Positions 1-7,982 of a stretch of 53,408 bases of DNA are shown here, piece by piece. Below the pieces are notes generated by a model, which had not been told where the DNA came from, ran no database searches, and saw only the letters and a program-made list of their open reading frames with translations. Numbering within the stretch: position 1 is the first letter of the stretch; each line of letters starts with the position of its first letter. Made by a program: the position numbers and the translations under genes. The DNA comes from an uncultured Lachnospiraceae bacterium (GTDB taxonomy: Bacteria > Bacillota > Clostridia > Lachnospirales > Lachnospiraceae). Location of the stretch: positions 1 to 53,408 of the forward strand of contig CAKXYI010000013.1 in assembly GCA_934899185.1 (NCBI GenBank), written 5' to 3'.

Positions 1-156
1 GGTTTGGCGATTAAAATTCTATAGGACTCAACCGTTTTTGTATAGGGGTAGGTGTCACATCAATTGTAACCCTACATACGATGTTAAGGGAGCAATGAAT
101 TTGTTGTTGCACTTTGCGGCAACTGATGATAGAATCCATGTGGGAGTTAAATAAAA
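1..156 (+). other. Region upstream of the EAL gene; possible tail of a preceding gene
   Basis: One forward frame is open from base 2 to a TAA at 152-154, two bases before the EAL start codon, so it could be the C-terminal 50 residues of an upstream gene cut by the window edge. The translated tail resembles nothing I recognise, and 50 open codons can occur by chance. The same stretch can fold a hairpin (GTTGTTGC with GCGGCAAC around 101-121). I looked for a cyclic-di-GMP riboswitch, since the next gene degrades that molecule, and saw no matching core. Confidence 0.2.
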
Positions 157-1437
157 ATGTTAAATAAGATTTTAGAACACAAAACAGAAGAATTACCGTC
201 TTTAGAGCGTTTTAAGATGCTGGGATCCAAGGTGGTAGTGGAGATGAAAAAGCCGGTACTTGCCAGTTTTAATCTGCGCAATCTCAAGTATTTTAATGAA
301 ATCTATGGGACGGCAAAAGGAGACTGGCTGATCACACTTATGGTGGATTATTTTTGCCGGGAAAACAAAAAGAGCATTTTGGGAAGCATGAGTTATGTGG
401 ACCATTTATTAGTCCTCTGCGAGGCGGGCGGAGATAGCGATGAGGGGATCTTAGTCTTTTATCAAGATATTGCAGACCGTTTCTTAGAGAGAGTCAGTGA
501 GCATTATGACCGCGTCAAGATCCATGTGGAGTGCGGTTTGTATGTTATGCAACCGGGTGACAATTTTATCTATGCACAGGACAATGCACGTTATGCACGC
601 AGGAGCATCCGGCATAGTTATTCCAATACCGTTGCGTTCTACTCAGAAGACCTGCGTTGCAGATCTATCATGAAGGCAAGTATTATCCCCAATTTTGAAC
701 ATGCCATTGATACAGATGGGATCCAGGTCTATTTACAGCCAAAATGTTCTGCAAAGAATGACCATATCATTGGTGCGGAGGCTCTGTCACGTTTTTGTGA
801 CGAGGATGGCGAGATCTTGTCGCCGGCGATCTATGTGCCGATTTTGGAACAGGCGGGGATCGTTTCCAGACTGGATTATCAGGTACTGGTAAAGAGCGTA
901 GAACTTCTCTGCAAATGGCGGGACGATGGATATGATATTTTCCCGATCTCGGTCAATCTGTCGCGTGTGGACCTTATGGAAGACCACTTTATCGAATCGC
1001 TGGATCATCTGGTGGAAGAAGTAGGGCTGGAAAAACAATATATCGAATTTGAATTGACGGAGACAGTGCTGGTCAAGGATCTGGATATGATTATTGCCAA
1101 ACTAAATCACCTGCGCGAGAAGGGCTATCGTATCGCTCTGGATGACTTTGGTTCCGGTTACAATTCCTTATATGTCTTAGGTCAGGTTCCGGCAAATGTG
1201 ATCAAGTTCGACCGTGGATTTGTTTTACATTCTATCCAAAATCAGATGGGGATGACTATTCTTTCCAATCTGGTCAATACCTTTAAGGAGATCGAGTTTG
1301 AGGTCTTGTGCGAAGGGGTAGAGACTGAGGAAGAAAAGCAGAAGATCGTTTCTTGCGGCTGTGATGTCATTCAGGGATATTTGTATGACAAGCCGCTTTG
1401 TATTGAAGATTTTGAAAAGAAATATATTTATGCATAA
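157..1437 (+). CDS. Degenerate GGDEF / EAL-domain protein, probable cyclic-di-GMP phosphodiesterase
   Basis: 426 residues, no membrane segment or sensor domain seen. Residues about 20-170 look like a GGDEF fold (FNEIYGTAKGDWLI) but the catalytic GGDEF signature is missing. Residues about 175-420 form an EAL domain with the catalytic set apparently intact: EAL in GAEALSRF, Asn in SVNLS, Glu in FELTET, DDFGSG, KFD, EGVE and QGY. By family knowledge this hydrolyses c-di-GMP to pGpG, with the degenerate GGDEF part serving as a regulatory or GTP-sensing module. The start is the ATG after GTGGGAG. It stands alone, ending at a strong terminator, so its input signal is unknown. Confidence 0.88.
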   Translation: MLNKILEHKTEELPSLERFKMLGSKVVVEMKKPVLASFNLRNLKYFNEIYGTAKGDWLITLMVDYFCRENKKSILGSMSYVDHLLVLCEAGGDSDEGILVFYQDIADRFLERVSEHYDRVKIHVECGLYVMQPGDNFIYAQDNARYARRSIRHSYSNTVAFYSEDLRCRSIMKASIIPNFEHAIDTDGIQVYLQPKCSAKNDHIIGAEALSRFCDEDGEILSPAIYVPILEQAGIVSRLDYQVLVKSVELLCKWRDDGYDIFPISVNLSRVDLMEDHFIESLDHLVEEVGLEKQYIEFELTETVLVKDLDMIIAKLNHLREKGYRIALDDFGSGYNSLYVLGQVPANVIKFDRGFVLHSIQNQMGMTILSNLVNTFKEIEFEVLCEGVETEEEKQKIVSCGCDVIQGYLYDKPLCIEDFEKKYIYA

Positions 1438-1477
1438 AAAGCGCAAAAGATAGCAAAAGATAAAAATCGAAGTTAGT

Positions 1478-1511
1478 ACCGTTGTAAGGGTAGCCTTACA
1501 ACGGTTTTTTT
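1478..1511 (+). terminator. Intrinsic terminator of the EAL gene
   Basis: Perfect 12-bp stem (ACCGTTGTAAGG / CCTTACAACGGT) with a GTAG loop, followed by seven T. It abuts the stop codon of the convergent flippase gene; the other side lacks an immediate A-run, so it works mainly for the forward transcript. Confidence 0.92.
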
Positions 1512-2832
1512 ACACATTCTTTTTGCATGTGATGGAAAGCAGACGCAGGTATGCCATGAAAGCCGATACGACTTGGCTGCATAGGACACCAAGCAAGAAG
1601 GCACGGAATCCGTAAAGCGGGATACCCAAGAAGATGAAGAAAAGACGGATCAGTGCACCGGTCATGCTATTAAAAAAGGTATCTTTGACATTGCCGAGAC
1701 CGTTTAAGATGCTGTTCATGGTCGTTCCGAGAAAAAGAAAAGGGCACAGCCAGGACAGGGTGCGGATGTAGATGCCGGCAACTTCATTTGCAAATATTTT
1801 CTGCCCGATCAAGGGGCTGAAAAAATAAAAGAAAAAGGAACACAGAAAGCCCAAGAACATGCAGAGAAAAAAGCCGACCGTGATGGAGTGTCGGATATAA
1901 TAGTCCCTGCCATCTTCCTTGGCGCGCGAGATAGAAGGCAGGAGCATGACCGCGATGGAGTTGGAAAGGACGGTCGGGAAAAAGATCATGGGCAGAGCCA
2001 TACCGCTGTAGATGCCATAGATGCTGAGGGACTGTGTATTAGTCAGTCCGAAACGCACCAGACAAAACGGGATCATGATATTTTCAATGCCGTGCAAGAC
2101 AGTGAGAAGCAGACGAGTGGCAGTCAGGGGACACGCCATGGACAAAAGATCCTTGCAGGTGGTGCTGACCTGAGCGCTTTGTTTTTGTCGGATCTGTTTC
2201 TTGCTTAGGGACAGGAGACTCAGGTAATAAAAGGTCGCTGCAATCTCGCCCAAGAGGAGCCCCAGCATGGCATGAAATTTCGTGAAGGGCAGACCACTAT
2301 GTATAGTAATATGGTAGATGCCCATAACGCTTCCGATGCGTACCACTTGCTCAATGCATTGTCCGATGGATGGAATCTTTGATTTTTGCAGACCATAGTA
2401 ATAACCGTTGATACATCCATGGATGCATTCTAAGGGAATGCATAAGATGAGCGGATAGAGGAGTGTCTTTATGGAAGGCTCATGAAAAAGCCCGGTCGCG
2501 ATCCTCCCGGCAAAGAGCAGACAGGGAATGCAAAAGACGGCACTCAGAGCAAGGGAGAGCAGCATTCCCATAGCCAGGTAGGACTTTTCACTGCCGTCTT
2601 TGGCAGAGGCGCTTTTTGCGACAAAGCGGGAAATGGCAGTATGGATGCCGGAGTTGGCGAAGGCTATTCCTACTGCTAAGAGGGGCATTGCCAGTTGGTA
2701 AAGTCCAAGTTCTTTGGCACCGATGGCGCGTGATAAAAAGATCTTATAATAAAAGCCTAAAAGACGGCAGAATAGCCCGGTAATTGTAAGAAGTAATGCA
2801 CCAGAATAGACGGGGTGAGTATTTTTTCGCAA
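1510..2832 (-). CDS. Oligosaccharide flippase-like membrane protein (SpoVB/MviN-like, MOP superfamily)
   Basis: 440 residues, almost wholly hydrophobic with about 12-14 predicted membrane helices. The N-terminus has the family pattern GLFCRLLGFYYKIFLSRAIG, in which a first helix is followed by R/K-rich turns and the AKELGLYQL segment typical of SpoVB, Wzx and MurJ relatives. Such proteins flip lipid-linked sugars or peptidoglycan precursors across the membrane; SpoVB acts in spore cortex formation. The reading frame begins at TTG (base 2832) and the next in-frame Met lies about 48 residues in, inside conserved sequence, so TTG seems right although the ribosome site is weak. It is divergent from nifS. 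The exact substrate cannot be assigned. Confidence 0.82.
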   Translation of the reverse strand: MRKNTHPVYSGALLLTITGLFCRLLGFYYKIFLSRAIGAKELGLYQLAMPLLAVGIAFANSGIHTAISRFVAKSASAKDGSEKSYLAMGMLLSLALSAVFCIPCLLFAGRIATGLFHEPSIKTLLYPLILCIPLECIHGCINGYYYGLQKSKIPSIGQCIEQVVRIGSVMGIYHITIHSGLPFTKFHAMLGLLLGEIAATFYYLSLLSLSKKQIRQKQSAQVSTTCKDLLSMACPLTATRLLLTVLHGIENIMIPFCLVRFGLTNTQSLSIYGIYSGMALPMIFFPTVLSNSIAVMLLPSISRAKEDGRDYYIRHSITVGFFLCMFLGFLCSFFFYFFSPLIGQKIFANEVAGIYIRTLSWLCPFLFLGTTMNSILNGLGNVKDTFFNSMTGALIRLFFIFLGIPLYGFRAFLLGVLCSQVVSAFMAYLRLLSITCKKNV

Positions 2833-2880
2833 GAGATTTCCATCCCAAAAACATTTTTAACATTATATGTTAGAATTTGG

Positions 2881-2922
2881 TTGACAGAACAAAATAGGAA
2901 TGCTAGGATAACAATATCCTAG
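2881..2922 (+). promoter_or_regulatory. nifS promoter with perfect palindrome over the -10
   Basis: TTGACA (2881-2886), 17-base spacer, TAGGAT (2904-2909). The -10 lies inside a perfect inverted repeat, CTAGGATA (2903-2910), ACAA, TATCCTAG (2915-2922). An 8+8 palindrome on the -10 is the expected place for a repressor operator. Rrf2-family (IscR-like) Fe-S sensors commonly control nifS/iscS operons, but I cannot match this to a known motif. Confidence 0.72.
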
Positions 2923-2955
2923 TAAAAAGGTGGGAAATAAAACGAGGTGAACACT

Positions 2956-4140
2956 ATGAAAGAATTTGTTTATTTGGACAATGCGGCAACGACAAAAGTC
3001 AGACCGGAAGTTGTGGAAGCGATGCTTCCTTATTTTACAGAAATTTATGGCAATGCATCTGCCGTTTATGATTTTGGACAGAAGTGTAAGCAGGCAATTG
3101 AAGATGCCAGAGAGACGATTGGGTCATCCATAGGCACCAAGGCTTCTAACATATATTTTACCGCAGGCGGTAGTGAGTCAGACAACTGGGCATTAAAGGG
3201 TGTTGCAGAGGCTTATAAGGATAAAGGAAAACATATCATCACAACCAAGATCGAGCATCATGCCATCCTGCATACCTGTGCTTATCTGGAACAGCAGGGC
3301 TATGAAGTGACTTATCTGGATGTAGATGCAGACGGTCTGGTTTCGCCGGAGGATGTCAAAAAGGCAATCCGCCCGGACACCATTCTGATCTCCGTGATGT
3401 TTGCTAACAATGAGATCGGAACCATCGAGCCGATCGAGGAGATTGGTGCTATTGCACATGAGCATGGTATTTTATTCCATACAGATGCTGTACAGGCATA
3501 CGCACAGGTGCCGATCGATGTGGAAAAGATGCATATCGATCTTTTGAGTGCCAGCGGACACAAGTTAAACGGACCAAAGGGTATCGGCTTCCTTTACATC
3601 CGTCAGGGACTCAAATTAAAGTCCTTTATCCATGGAGGCGCACAGGAAAGAAAACGTCGTGCCGGAACGGAAAACGTGCCGGGCATCGTAGGACTTGGCA
3701 AGGCAGTAGAGATCGCTATGGCAACCATGGACGAGCGTATCAAAAAGGAGAGCGGACTTCGTGACTATCTGATCGCAAGAGTAGAAGAAGAAATTCCGTT
3801 TGCAAAATTAAACGGACACCGAGTCAAGAGACTGCCAAACAACATCAATTTCTGCTTCCGTTTCATCGAGGGCGAATCTATGCTGATCATGTTAGATATG
3901 GCTGGTATCTGTGGCTCATCAGGATCTGCATGTACCTCAGGATCCTTGGATCCATCCCATGTCCTTTTAGCAATCGGTCTGCCACATGAGATCGCACATG
4001 GATCTCTTCGCCTGACCTTAAGTGATGAGATTACCAAAGAACAGTTGAATTATGTTGTAGATCATTTGAAAGAAATTGTTGCAAAACTTCGCAGCATGTC
4101 ACCACTTTATGAGGACTATGCGAAAAAACATTTGTCATAA
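2956..4140 (+). CDS. nifS: Cysteine desulfurase (NifS/IscS type)
   Basis: 394 residues from the ATG at 2956, which has GAGGTG six bases upstream; an in-frame GTG at 2947 overlaps that ribosome site and is rejected. PLP-dependent class V aminotransferase fold: HTDAVQAYAQ and the Schiff-base Lys203 in SGHKLNG, and catalytic Cys326 in the loop GSACTSGSLDPSHVL. It takes sulfur from cysteine as a persulfide for Fe-S clusters and tRNA thiolation. The next two genes, a U-type scaffold and MnmA, are its two natural sulfur acceptors, so the operon couples cluster assembly and tRNA 2-thiouridine synthesis. Confidence 0.95.
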   Translation: MKEFVYLDNAATTKVRPEVVEAMLPYFTEIYGNASAVYDFGQKCKQAIEDARETIGSSIGTKASNIYFTAGGSESDNWALKGVAEAYKDKGKHIITTKIEHHAILHTCAYLEQQGYEVTYLDVDADGLVSPEDVKKAIRPDTILISVMFANNEIGTIEPIEEIGAIAHEHGILFHTDAVQAYAQVPIDVEKMHIDLLSASGHKLNGPKGIGFLYIRQGLKLKSFIHGGAQERKRRAGTENVPGIVGLGKAVEIAMATMDERIKKESGLRDYLIARVEEEIPFAKLNGHRVKRLPNNINFCFRFIEGESMLIMLDMAGICGSSGSACTSGSLDPSHVLLAIGLPHEIAHGSLRLTLSDEITKEQLNYVVDHLKEIVAKLRSMSPLYEDYAKKHLS

Positions 4141-4163
4141 GTATTTAAAACGGAGGAAAAATT

Positions 4164-4601
4164 ATGTATAGTGAGAAGGTAATGGATCATTTTCAAAATC
4201 CAAGAAATGTCGGAGAGATGGAAAATCCGAGTGGCGTAGGTACGGTTGGTAATGCTAAGTGTGGCGATATCATGAGAATGTATCTGGATATTGACGAAAA
4301 TGGTATTATAAAAGAAGCAAAGTTCAAGACATTTGGCTGTGGCGCAGCAGTGGCAACCAGCAGTATGGCAACCGAACTCGTTGCAGGAAAGACGGTACAG
4401 GAAGCCTTGGAAGTTACCAATAAGGCAGTTATGGAGGCTCTGGACGGACTTCCACCTGTAAAGGTTCACTGTTCCCTTTTGGCAGAGCAGGCAATCCATG
4501 CAGCACTCTGGGATTATGCACAGAAAAATGGAATCAAGATCGAAGGCTTGGAGCCGCCAGTCAATGATATCGAGGAACTGGAAGAAGAGGAAGAATACTA
4601 A
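4164..4601 (+). CDS. iscU: IscU/NifU-like Fe-S cluster scaffold
   Basis: 145 residues, ATG preceded by CGGAGGAA. The start MYSEKVMDHFQNPRNVG is the IscU/NifU N-terminal signature, and the three cluster-ligand cysteines are present: Cys33 (AKCGD), Cys59 (FGCGAA) and Cys103 (VHCSLLAEQA). Asp35 of the CGD motif is also kept. It receives sulfur from the cysteine desulfurase encoded 23 bases upstream and builds [2Fe-2S] or [4Fe-4S] clusters for transfer. The tail is unusually acidic (a run of Glu at the C-terminus). Clostridial scaffolds of this type are often annotated NifU although they have only the N-terminal domain. Confidence 0.93.
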   Translation: MYSEKVMDHFQNPRNVGEMENPSGVGTVGNAKCGDIMRMYLDIDENGIIKEAKFKTFGCGAAVATSSMATELVAGKTVQEALEVTNKAVMEALDGLPPVKVHCSLLAEQAIHAALWDYAQKNGIKIEGLEPPVNDIEELEEEEEY

Positions 4602-5681
4602 TTGAAAAAAAAAGTAGTTGTTGGTATGTCCGGAGGGGTAGACTCCTCCGTGGCGGCATATCTTTTAAAAGAACAGGGCTATGATGTGATCGGCGTGACC
4701 ATGCAGATCTGGCAGGATGAGGATGAATTTGTGCAGGAGGAAAATGGCGGTTGCTGTGGGCTTTCTGCGGTAGATGATGCCAGACGTGTGGCTGCAAGGT
4801 TGGAGATTCCTTATTATGTGATGAACTTCAAATCAGAGTTCAGGCATAAGGTCATGGATTATTTCGTGGAGGAATATTTACAGGGACGTACCCCCAATCC
4901 TTGCAATGCCTGCAATCGCTATGTTAAGTGGGAGGCACTTTTAGACCGTGCTCTCTCTATTGGCGCAGATTATATCGCGACCGGTCATTATGCAAGGATC
5001 GCGCAACTGCCCAATGGAAGATATGCGATCACCAACTCTGTGACAGCCGCCAAGGATCAGACTTATGCACTTTATAACCTGACCCAGGAACAACTGTCGC
5101 ATACACTGATGCCGGTCGGCGCCTATCACAAGGATCAGATCCGACAGATCGCGGAAGATCTTGGGCTTCCTGTGGCACACAAAAAGGATAGTCAGGATAT
5201 CTGTTTTATACCGGATAATGACTATGCATCCTTTATTGATGAGGCTGTACCGGATCGCGTGCCCGGACCGGGAGATTTTGTCCTGAGTGATGGGACAGTC
5301 GTAGGCAGGCACGAGGGCATTACGCATTATACGATTGGACAGCGCAGGGGACTTGGTGTTTCCGTTGGTAAGCGCATTTTTGTCAAGGAGATCGATGCGA
5401 AAAATAACCGTGTTGTTCTGGGCGATGATGACGATGTCTTTACGGATCATCTGGTCGCAGATCAGATCAACTGCATGGCTGTGCCGGAATTCTTGGACGG
5501 ACAGGAATTTCTTGCCAAGATCCGTTATTCCCACAAGGGCACCAAGTGCCATGTGAAAATGCTTGCAAACGGACAGATGCGGCTGGACTTTGAAGAGCCG
5601 GTACGCGCGGTCACACCGGGGCAGGCAGTTGTCATTTATGATGGAAATTATGTTGCCGGAGGCGGCACGATCGTTCGGTAG
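4602..5681 (+). CDS. mnmA: tRNA-specific 2-thiouridylase MnmA
   Basis: 359 residues starting at TTG immediately after the scaffold gene's TAA, implying translational coupling. PP-loop ATP-binding motif SGGVDSS at residues 10-16; catalytic Cys101 in NPCNACN and Cys201 in SQDICF form the persulfide/disulfide pair; the C-terminal half has the MnmA beta-barrels (YTIGQRRGLG, RAVTPGQAVVIYDG). The enzyme thiolates U34 of Lys, Glu and Gln tRNAs with sulfur passed from a cysteine desulfurase, which is the first gene here. Length and motif order are normal. A strong terminator follows. Confidence 0.97.
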   Translation: MKKKVVVGMSGGVDSSVAAYLLKEQGYDVIGVTMQIWQDEDEFVQEENGGCCGLSAVDDARRVAARLEIPYYVMNFKSEFRHKVMDYFVEEYLQGRTPNPCNACNRYVKWEALLDRALSIGADYIATGHYARIAQLPNGRYAITNSVTAAKDQTYALYNLTQEQLSHTLMPVGAYHKDQIRQIAEDLGLPVAHKKDSQDICFIPDNDYASFIDEAVPDRVPGPGDFVLSDGTVVGRHEGITHYTIGQRRGLGVSVGKRIFVKEIDAKNNRVVLGDDDDVFTDHLVADQINCMAVPEFLDGQEFLAKIRYSHKGTKCHVKMLANGQMRLDFEEPVRAVTPGQAVVIYDGNYVAGGGTIVR

Positions 5682-5701
5682 ACCTATATTAGAAATCAGA
5701 A

Positions 5702-5730
5702 AGCCATCTCATTACGAGATGGCTCTTTTT
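5702..5730 (+). terminator. Intrinsic terminator of the nifS-iscU-mnmA operon
   Basis: Perfect 9-bp stem AGCCATCTC / GAGATGGCT with loop ATTAC, then CTTTTT. It lies 21 bases after the mnmA stop and before the convergent PHP gene. Confidence 0.92.
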
Positions 5731-5775
5731 GTGCTTGGTGCAAAATGTGCAGAAGCAATTTTATATGCTGGAAAA

Positions 5776-6585
5776 TTAGTAGAGGCTATGTGGATGCGGA
5801 ACACGGTGGAGATAGACCATATATTCGTCAAATCCGCAGGATGCAAGAAAGCCCGGCAGGCGATCAAAGCCCAGTGCAATATCGCCCGGTTTATGTGCAT
5901 CTGCGCCAATCGTGATCAATTTGCCGCCGAGTTCATGGTAGCGCTTTAGGATTTGCGGGCACGGATTTGGCACAGAAAGCCCACAACGGAAAGCCCCGGT
6001 GTTTACTTCCAGTGCGATGTCATGTGCAATGAGAAAACGCAGGATATCATCGACCAGAGACGCGTATGACGTATAAGTATCGTAAGGCGGGGCAGGATCT
6101 TGCGGTCCATAGCGAAAGACATAGTCCAGATGTCCCAGAGCATCAAAATCGTGAAATGCTGTCAAGTTTTCATAGACAGCCTGGTAATATTCTGTATAGG
6201 CTTCCACGGGATCACGCCCCTCAAAATAAACAGGGTAGTAAGGATCGCGCGTATGCACGACATGTACCGAGCCGATAACATAGTCAAAGTTATAGAGTGC
6301 AAGCAGGTCGGCATGCTTATGTGCAAGATGCGGTTGCAGACCCAATTCTAGACCATGTAATACAAAGAAAGGAACTGCCTCTTTTTGCACGGTCAGCATG
6401 TTTTTTTCATAAGCCTCCAGATCCAGATCAAAAAGATGCGGTTCTTCCTTATAGTCAAAGTCTAAGTGGTCTGTAAACGTAATGCCGGACAGACCCATCT
6501 GTCTGGCTTTTTCTATCATATCCAAAGGATCCGCTGTACTGTCACCGGAAAAATTACAGTGCATGTGATTGTCCCAGAGTTTCAT
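5776..6585 (-). CDS. PHP-domain phosphoesterase, histidinol-phosphatase (HisJ/HisK) family
   Basis: 269 residues from the ATG at 6585, which has GGAGGTG just upstream on the minus strand; a longer frame reaching 6645 overlaps that site and the promoter. The PHP metal-binding motifs appear in order: DNHMHCNFSGDS, TDHLDFD, GLELGLQ, IGSVHVV, GHLDYV, and GADAHKPGDI. In the family these residues hold a metal cluster that cleaves histidinol phosphate to histidinol, the penultimate step of histidine synthesis. No other his genes are nearby, so another small phosphate ester is possible as substrate. Confidence 0.87.
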   Translation of the reverse strand: MKLWDNHMHCNFSGDSTADPLDMIEKARQMGLSGITFTDHLDFDYKEEPHLFDLDLEAYEKNMLTVQKEAVPFFVLHGLELGLQPHLAHKHADLLALYNFDYVIGSVHVVHTRDPYYPVYFEGRDPVEAYTEYYQAVYENLTAFHDFDALGHLDYVFRYGPQDPAPPYDTYTSYASLVDDILRFLIAHDIALEVNTGAFRCGLSVPNPCPQILKRYHELGGKLITIGADAHKPGDIALGFDRLPGFLASCGFDEYMVYLHRVPHPHSLY

Positions 6586-6612
6586 TGGTAAAGCACCTCC
6601 ATTCACTTCCCA

Positions 6613-6641
6613 ATTATAGAAAAATGTCACATAAAATGCAA
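6613..6641 (-). promoter_or_regulatory. Promoter of the PHP phosphatase gene
   Basis: On the minus strand TTGCAT (6641-6636), a 17-base spacer and TATAAT (6618-6613), ending 27 bases before the start codon. Confidence 0.7.
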
Positions 6642-6709
6642 TCAATCCGCAAAATGTCAGGACGGAGAAAAAATCTTAGTGAAAAAATTATCAAACTTTG
6701 TTTTTGGGG

Positions 6710-6764
6710 TTGAAATGTAGGTAGAAATTGGTTAAAATGAAGTCAGTTTGGGAATGTTATTCCC
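6710..6764 (+). promoter_or_regulatory. gapA promoter and 5'-end palindrome
   Basis: TTGAAA (6710-6715), 17-base spacer, TAAAAT (6733-6738). The expected transcript start near 6745 is followed at once by the perfect inverted repeat GGGAAT-GTT-ATTCCC (6750-6764), which could be an operator or a 5' stem-loop that stabilises the mRNA. Confidence 0.68.
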
Positions 6765-6801
6765 TAGACATAGTATTTTTAAATCTTAGGAGGAATTTAA
6801 A

Positions 6802-7803
6802 ATGGCAGTAAGAGTAGCGATTAATGGATTCGGCCGTATCGGTCGTCTTGCATTCAGACAGATGTTTGGAGCAGAAGGATATGAAGTAGTTGCAATCAAC
6901 GACTTGACAAGCCCAAAGATGTTAGCTCATTTATTAAAGTATGATTCATCACAGGGTAAGTACGCTTTGGCTGATACTGTATCTGCTGGAGAAGACTCTA
7001 TCACAGTTGATGGTAAGGAAATCAAGATTTACGCTTTCCCAGATGCAAACAATTGCCCATGGGGAGAATTAAAGGTAGACGTAGTATTAGAGTGCTCTGG
7101 TTTCTACACAAGCAAGGAAAAGGCACAGGCTCATATCAACGCTGGTGCTCGTAAGGTTGTTATTTCTGCACCTGCAGGAAATGATCTTCCTACAATCGTA
7201 TACAATGTTAACCATACAACATTGACTCCAGATGACAAGATCATCTCAGCAGCTTCTTGTACAACAAACTGCTTAGCACCAATGGCTAAGGCTCTTAACG
7301 ATGCATTCGGTATCAAGTCTGGTATCATGAGCACAATTCACTCATACACAGGTGATCAGATGACACTTGATGGCCCACAGAGAAAGGGTGACCTTAGAAG
7401 ATCTCGTGCAGCTGCAGTTAATATCGTTCCTAACTCAACAGGTGCTGCAAAGGCTATCGGTCTTGTAATCCCAGAGTTGAACGGCAAGTTGATCGGATCT
7501 GCACAGCGTGTTCCATGCCCAACTGGTTCTACAACAATCCTTGTTGCAACAGTTGAAAAGTCTTGCACAGTTGATGAAATCAACGCAGCAATGAAGGCAG
7601 CAGCTACAGAGTCATTCGGATACAATGAGGATGAAATTGTTTCTTCTGACATCATCGGAAGCACATATGGTTCTATCTTCGATGCTACACAGACAATGGT
7701 TGGAGAAGACAACTTAGTACAGGTTGTTTCTTGGTATGACAACGAGAACAGTTACACATCTCAGATGGTTCGTACAATCAAGTACTTCTCTGAGTTAGCA
7801 TAA
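6802..7803 (+). CDS. gapA: Glyceraldehyde-3-phosphate dehydrogenase
   Basis: 333 residues; ATG after TTAGGAGGAA. NAD-binding start [17 protein letters not shown], catalytic Cys153 in [19 protein letters not shown], and the C-terminal [16 protein letters not shown]. It oxidises glyceraldehyde 3-phosphate to 1,3-bisphosphoglycerate in the cytosol. Asp is present after the first NAD-fold strand region (INDL), fitting NAD+ preference. Codon choice is strongly biased toward a small set (ACA, GCT, GTT, AAG), as in very highly expressed genes, more so than in the neighbours. The gene has its own promoter and is separated from pgk by a palindromic element and a terminator, so it is probably mainly monocistronic. 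Confidence 0.98.
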   Translation: MAVRVAINGFGRIGRLAFRQMFGAEGYEVVAINDLTSPKMLAHLLKYDSSQGKYALADTVSAGEDSITVDGKEIKIYAFPDANNCPWGELKVDVVLECSGFYTSKEKAQAHINAGARKVVISAPAGNDLPTIVYNVNHTTLTPDDKIISAASCTTNCLAPMAKALNDAFGIKSGIMSTIHSYTGDQMTLDGPQRKGDLRRSRAAAVNIVPNSTGAAKAIGLVIPELNGKLIGSAQRVPCPTGSTTILVATVEKSCTVDEINAAMKAAATESFGYNEDEIVSSDIIGSTYGSIFDATQTMVGEDNLVQVVSWYDNENSYTSQMVRTIKYFSELA

Positions 7804-7916
7804 TTTAATTTTGTGCTATTTCATCATCTGCTGCGTTATTGTTACTTTGCAGTGCCGAGCACAGCGTCAGCAACAATGCCTTGCATTTGATTGAAATATC
7901 CCAAAATTGGTAAATT
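7802..7916. repeat. Long imperfect palindromic intergenic element between gapA and pgk
   Basis: Beginning at the gapA stop codon, nested complementary segments mirror one another: AATTTA (7802) with TAAATT (7911), AATTTTG (7807) with CAAAATT (7902), TATTTCA (7817) with TGAAATA (7892), ATTGTTACT (7838) with AGCAACAAT (7869, one mismatch), and GTGC (7852) with GCAC (7859) around a CGA tip. The whole can fold into one long hairpin. This looks like a REP- or MITE-like dispersed element rather than a plain terminator; only one copy is in the window. Confidence 0.6.
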
Positions 7917-7927
7917 AGCCAACATGG

Positions 7928-7958
7928 GGTCCGGTCGTTGGGACCGGACCTCTTTTTT
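7928..7958 (+). terminator. Intrinsic terminator between gapA and pgk
   Basis: Perfect 9-bp GC-rich stem GGTCCGGTC / GACCGGACC with loop GTTGG, followed by TCTTTTTT. It should reduce readthrough from gapA into pgk. Confidence 0.93.
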
Positions 7959-7982
7959 ATTAAAAGAGTGGAGGATTTAATC

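Noticed and set aside
1..156. Cyclic-di-GMP riboswitch ahead of the EAL gene
   Set aside because: No GEMM-I or GEMM-II core recognised, only a generic hairpin.
1888..2208. Forward frame inside the flippase gene
   Set aside because: Hydrophilic antisense shadow of a membrane protein gene.
2947..2955. GTG start for nifS
   Set aside because: It lies inside the ribosome-binding sequence that serves the ATG at 2956.
4941..5552. Long minus-strand frame opposite mnmA
   Set aside because: Shadow of a well-conserved gene; no ribosome site, unnatural composition rich in Ile, Cys and Arg.
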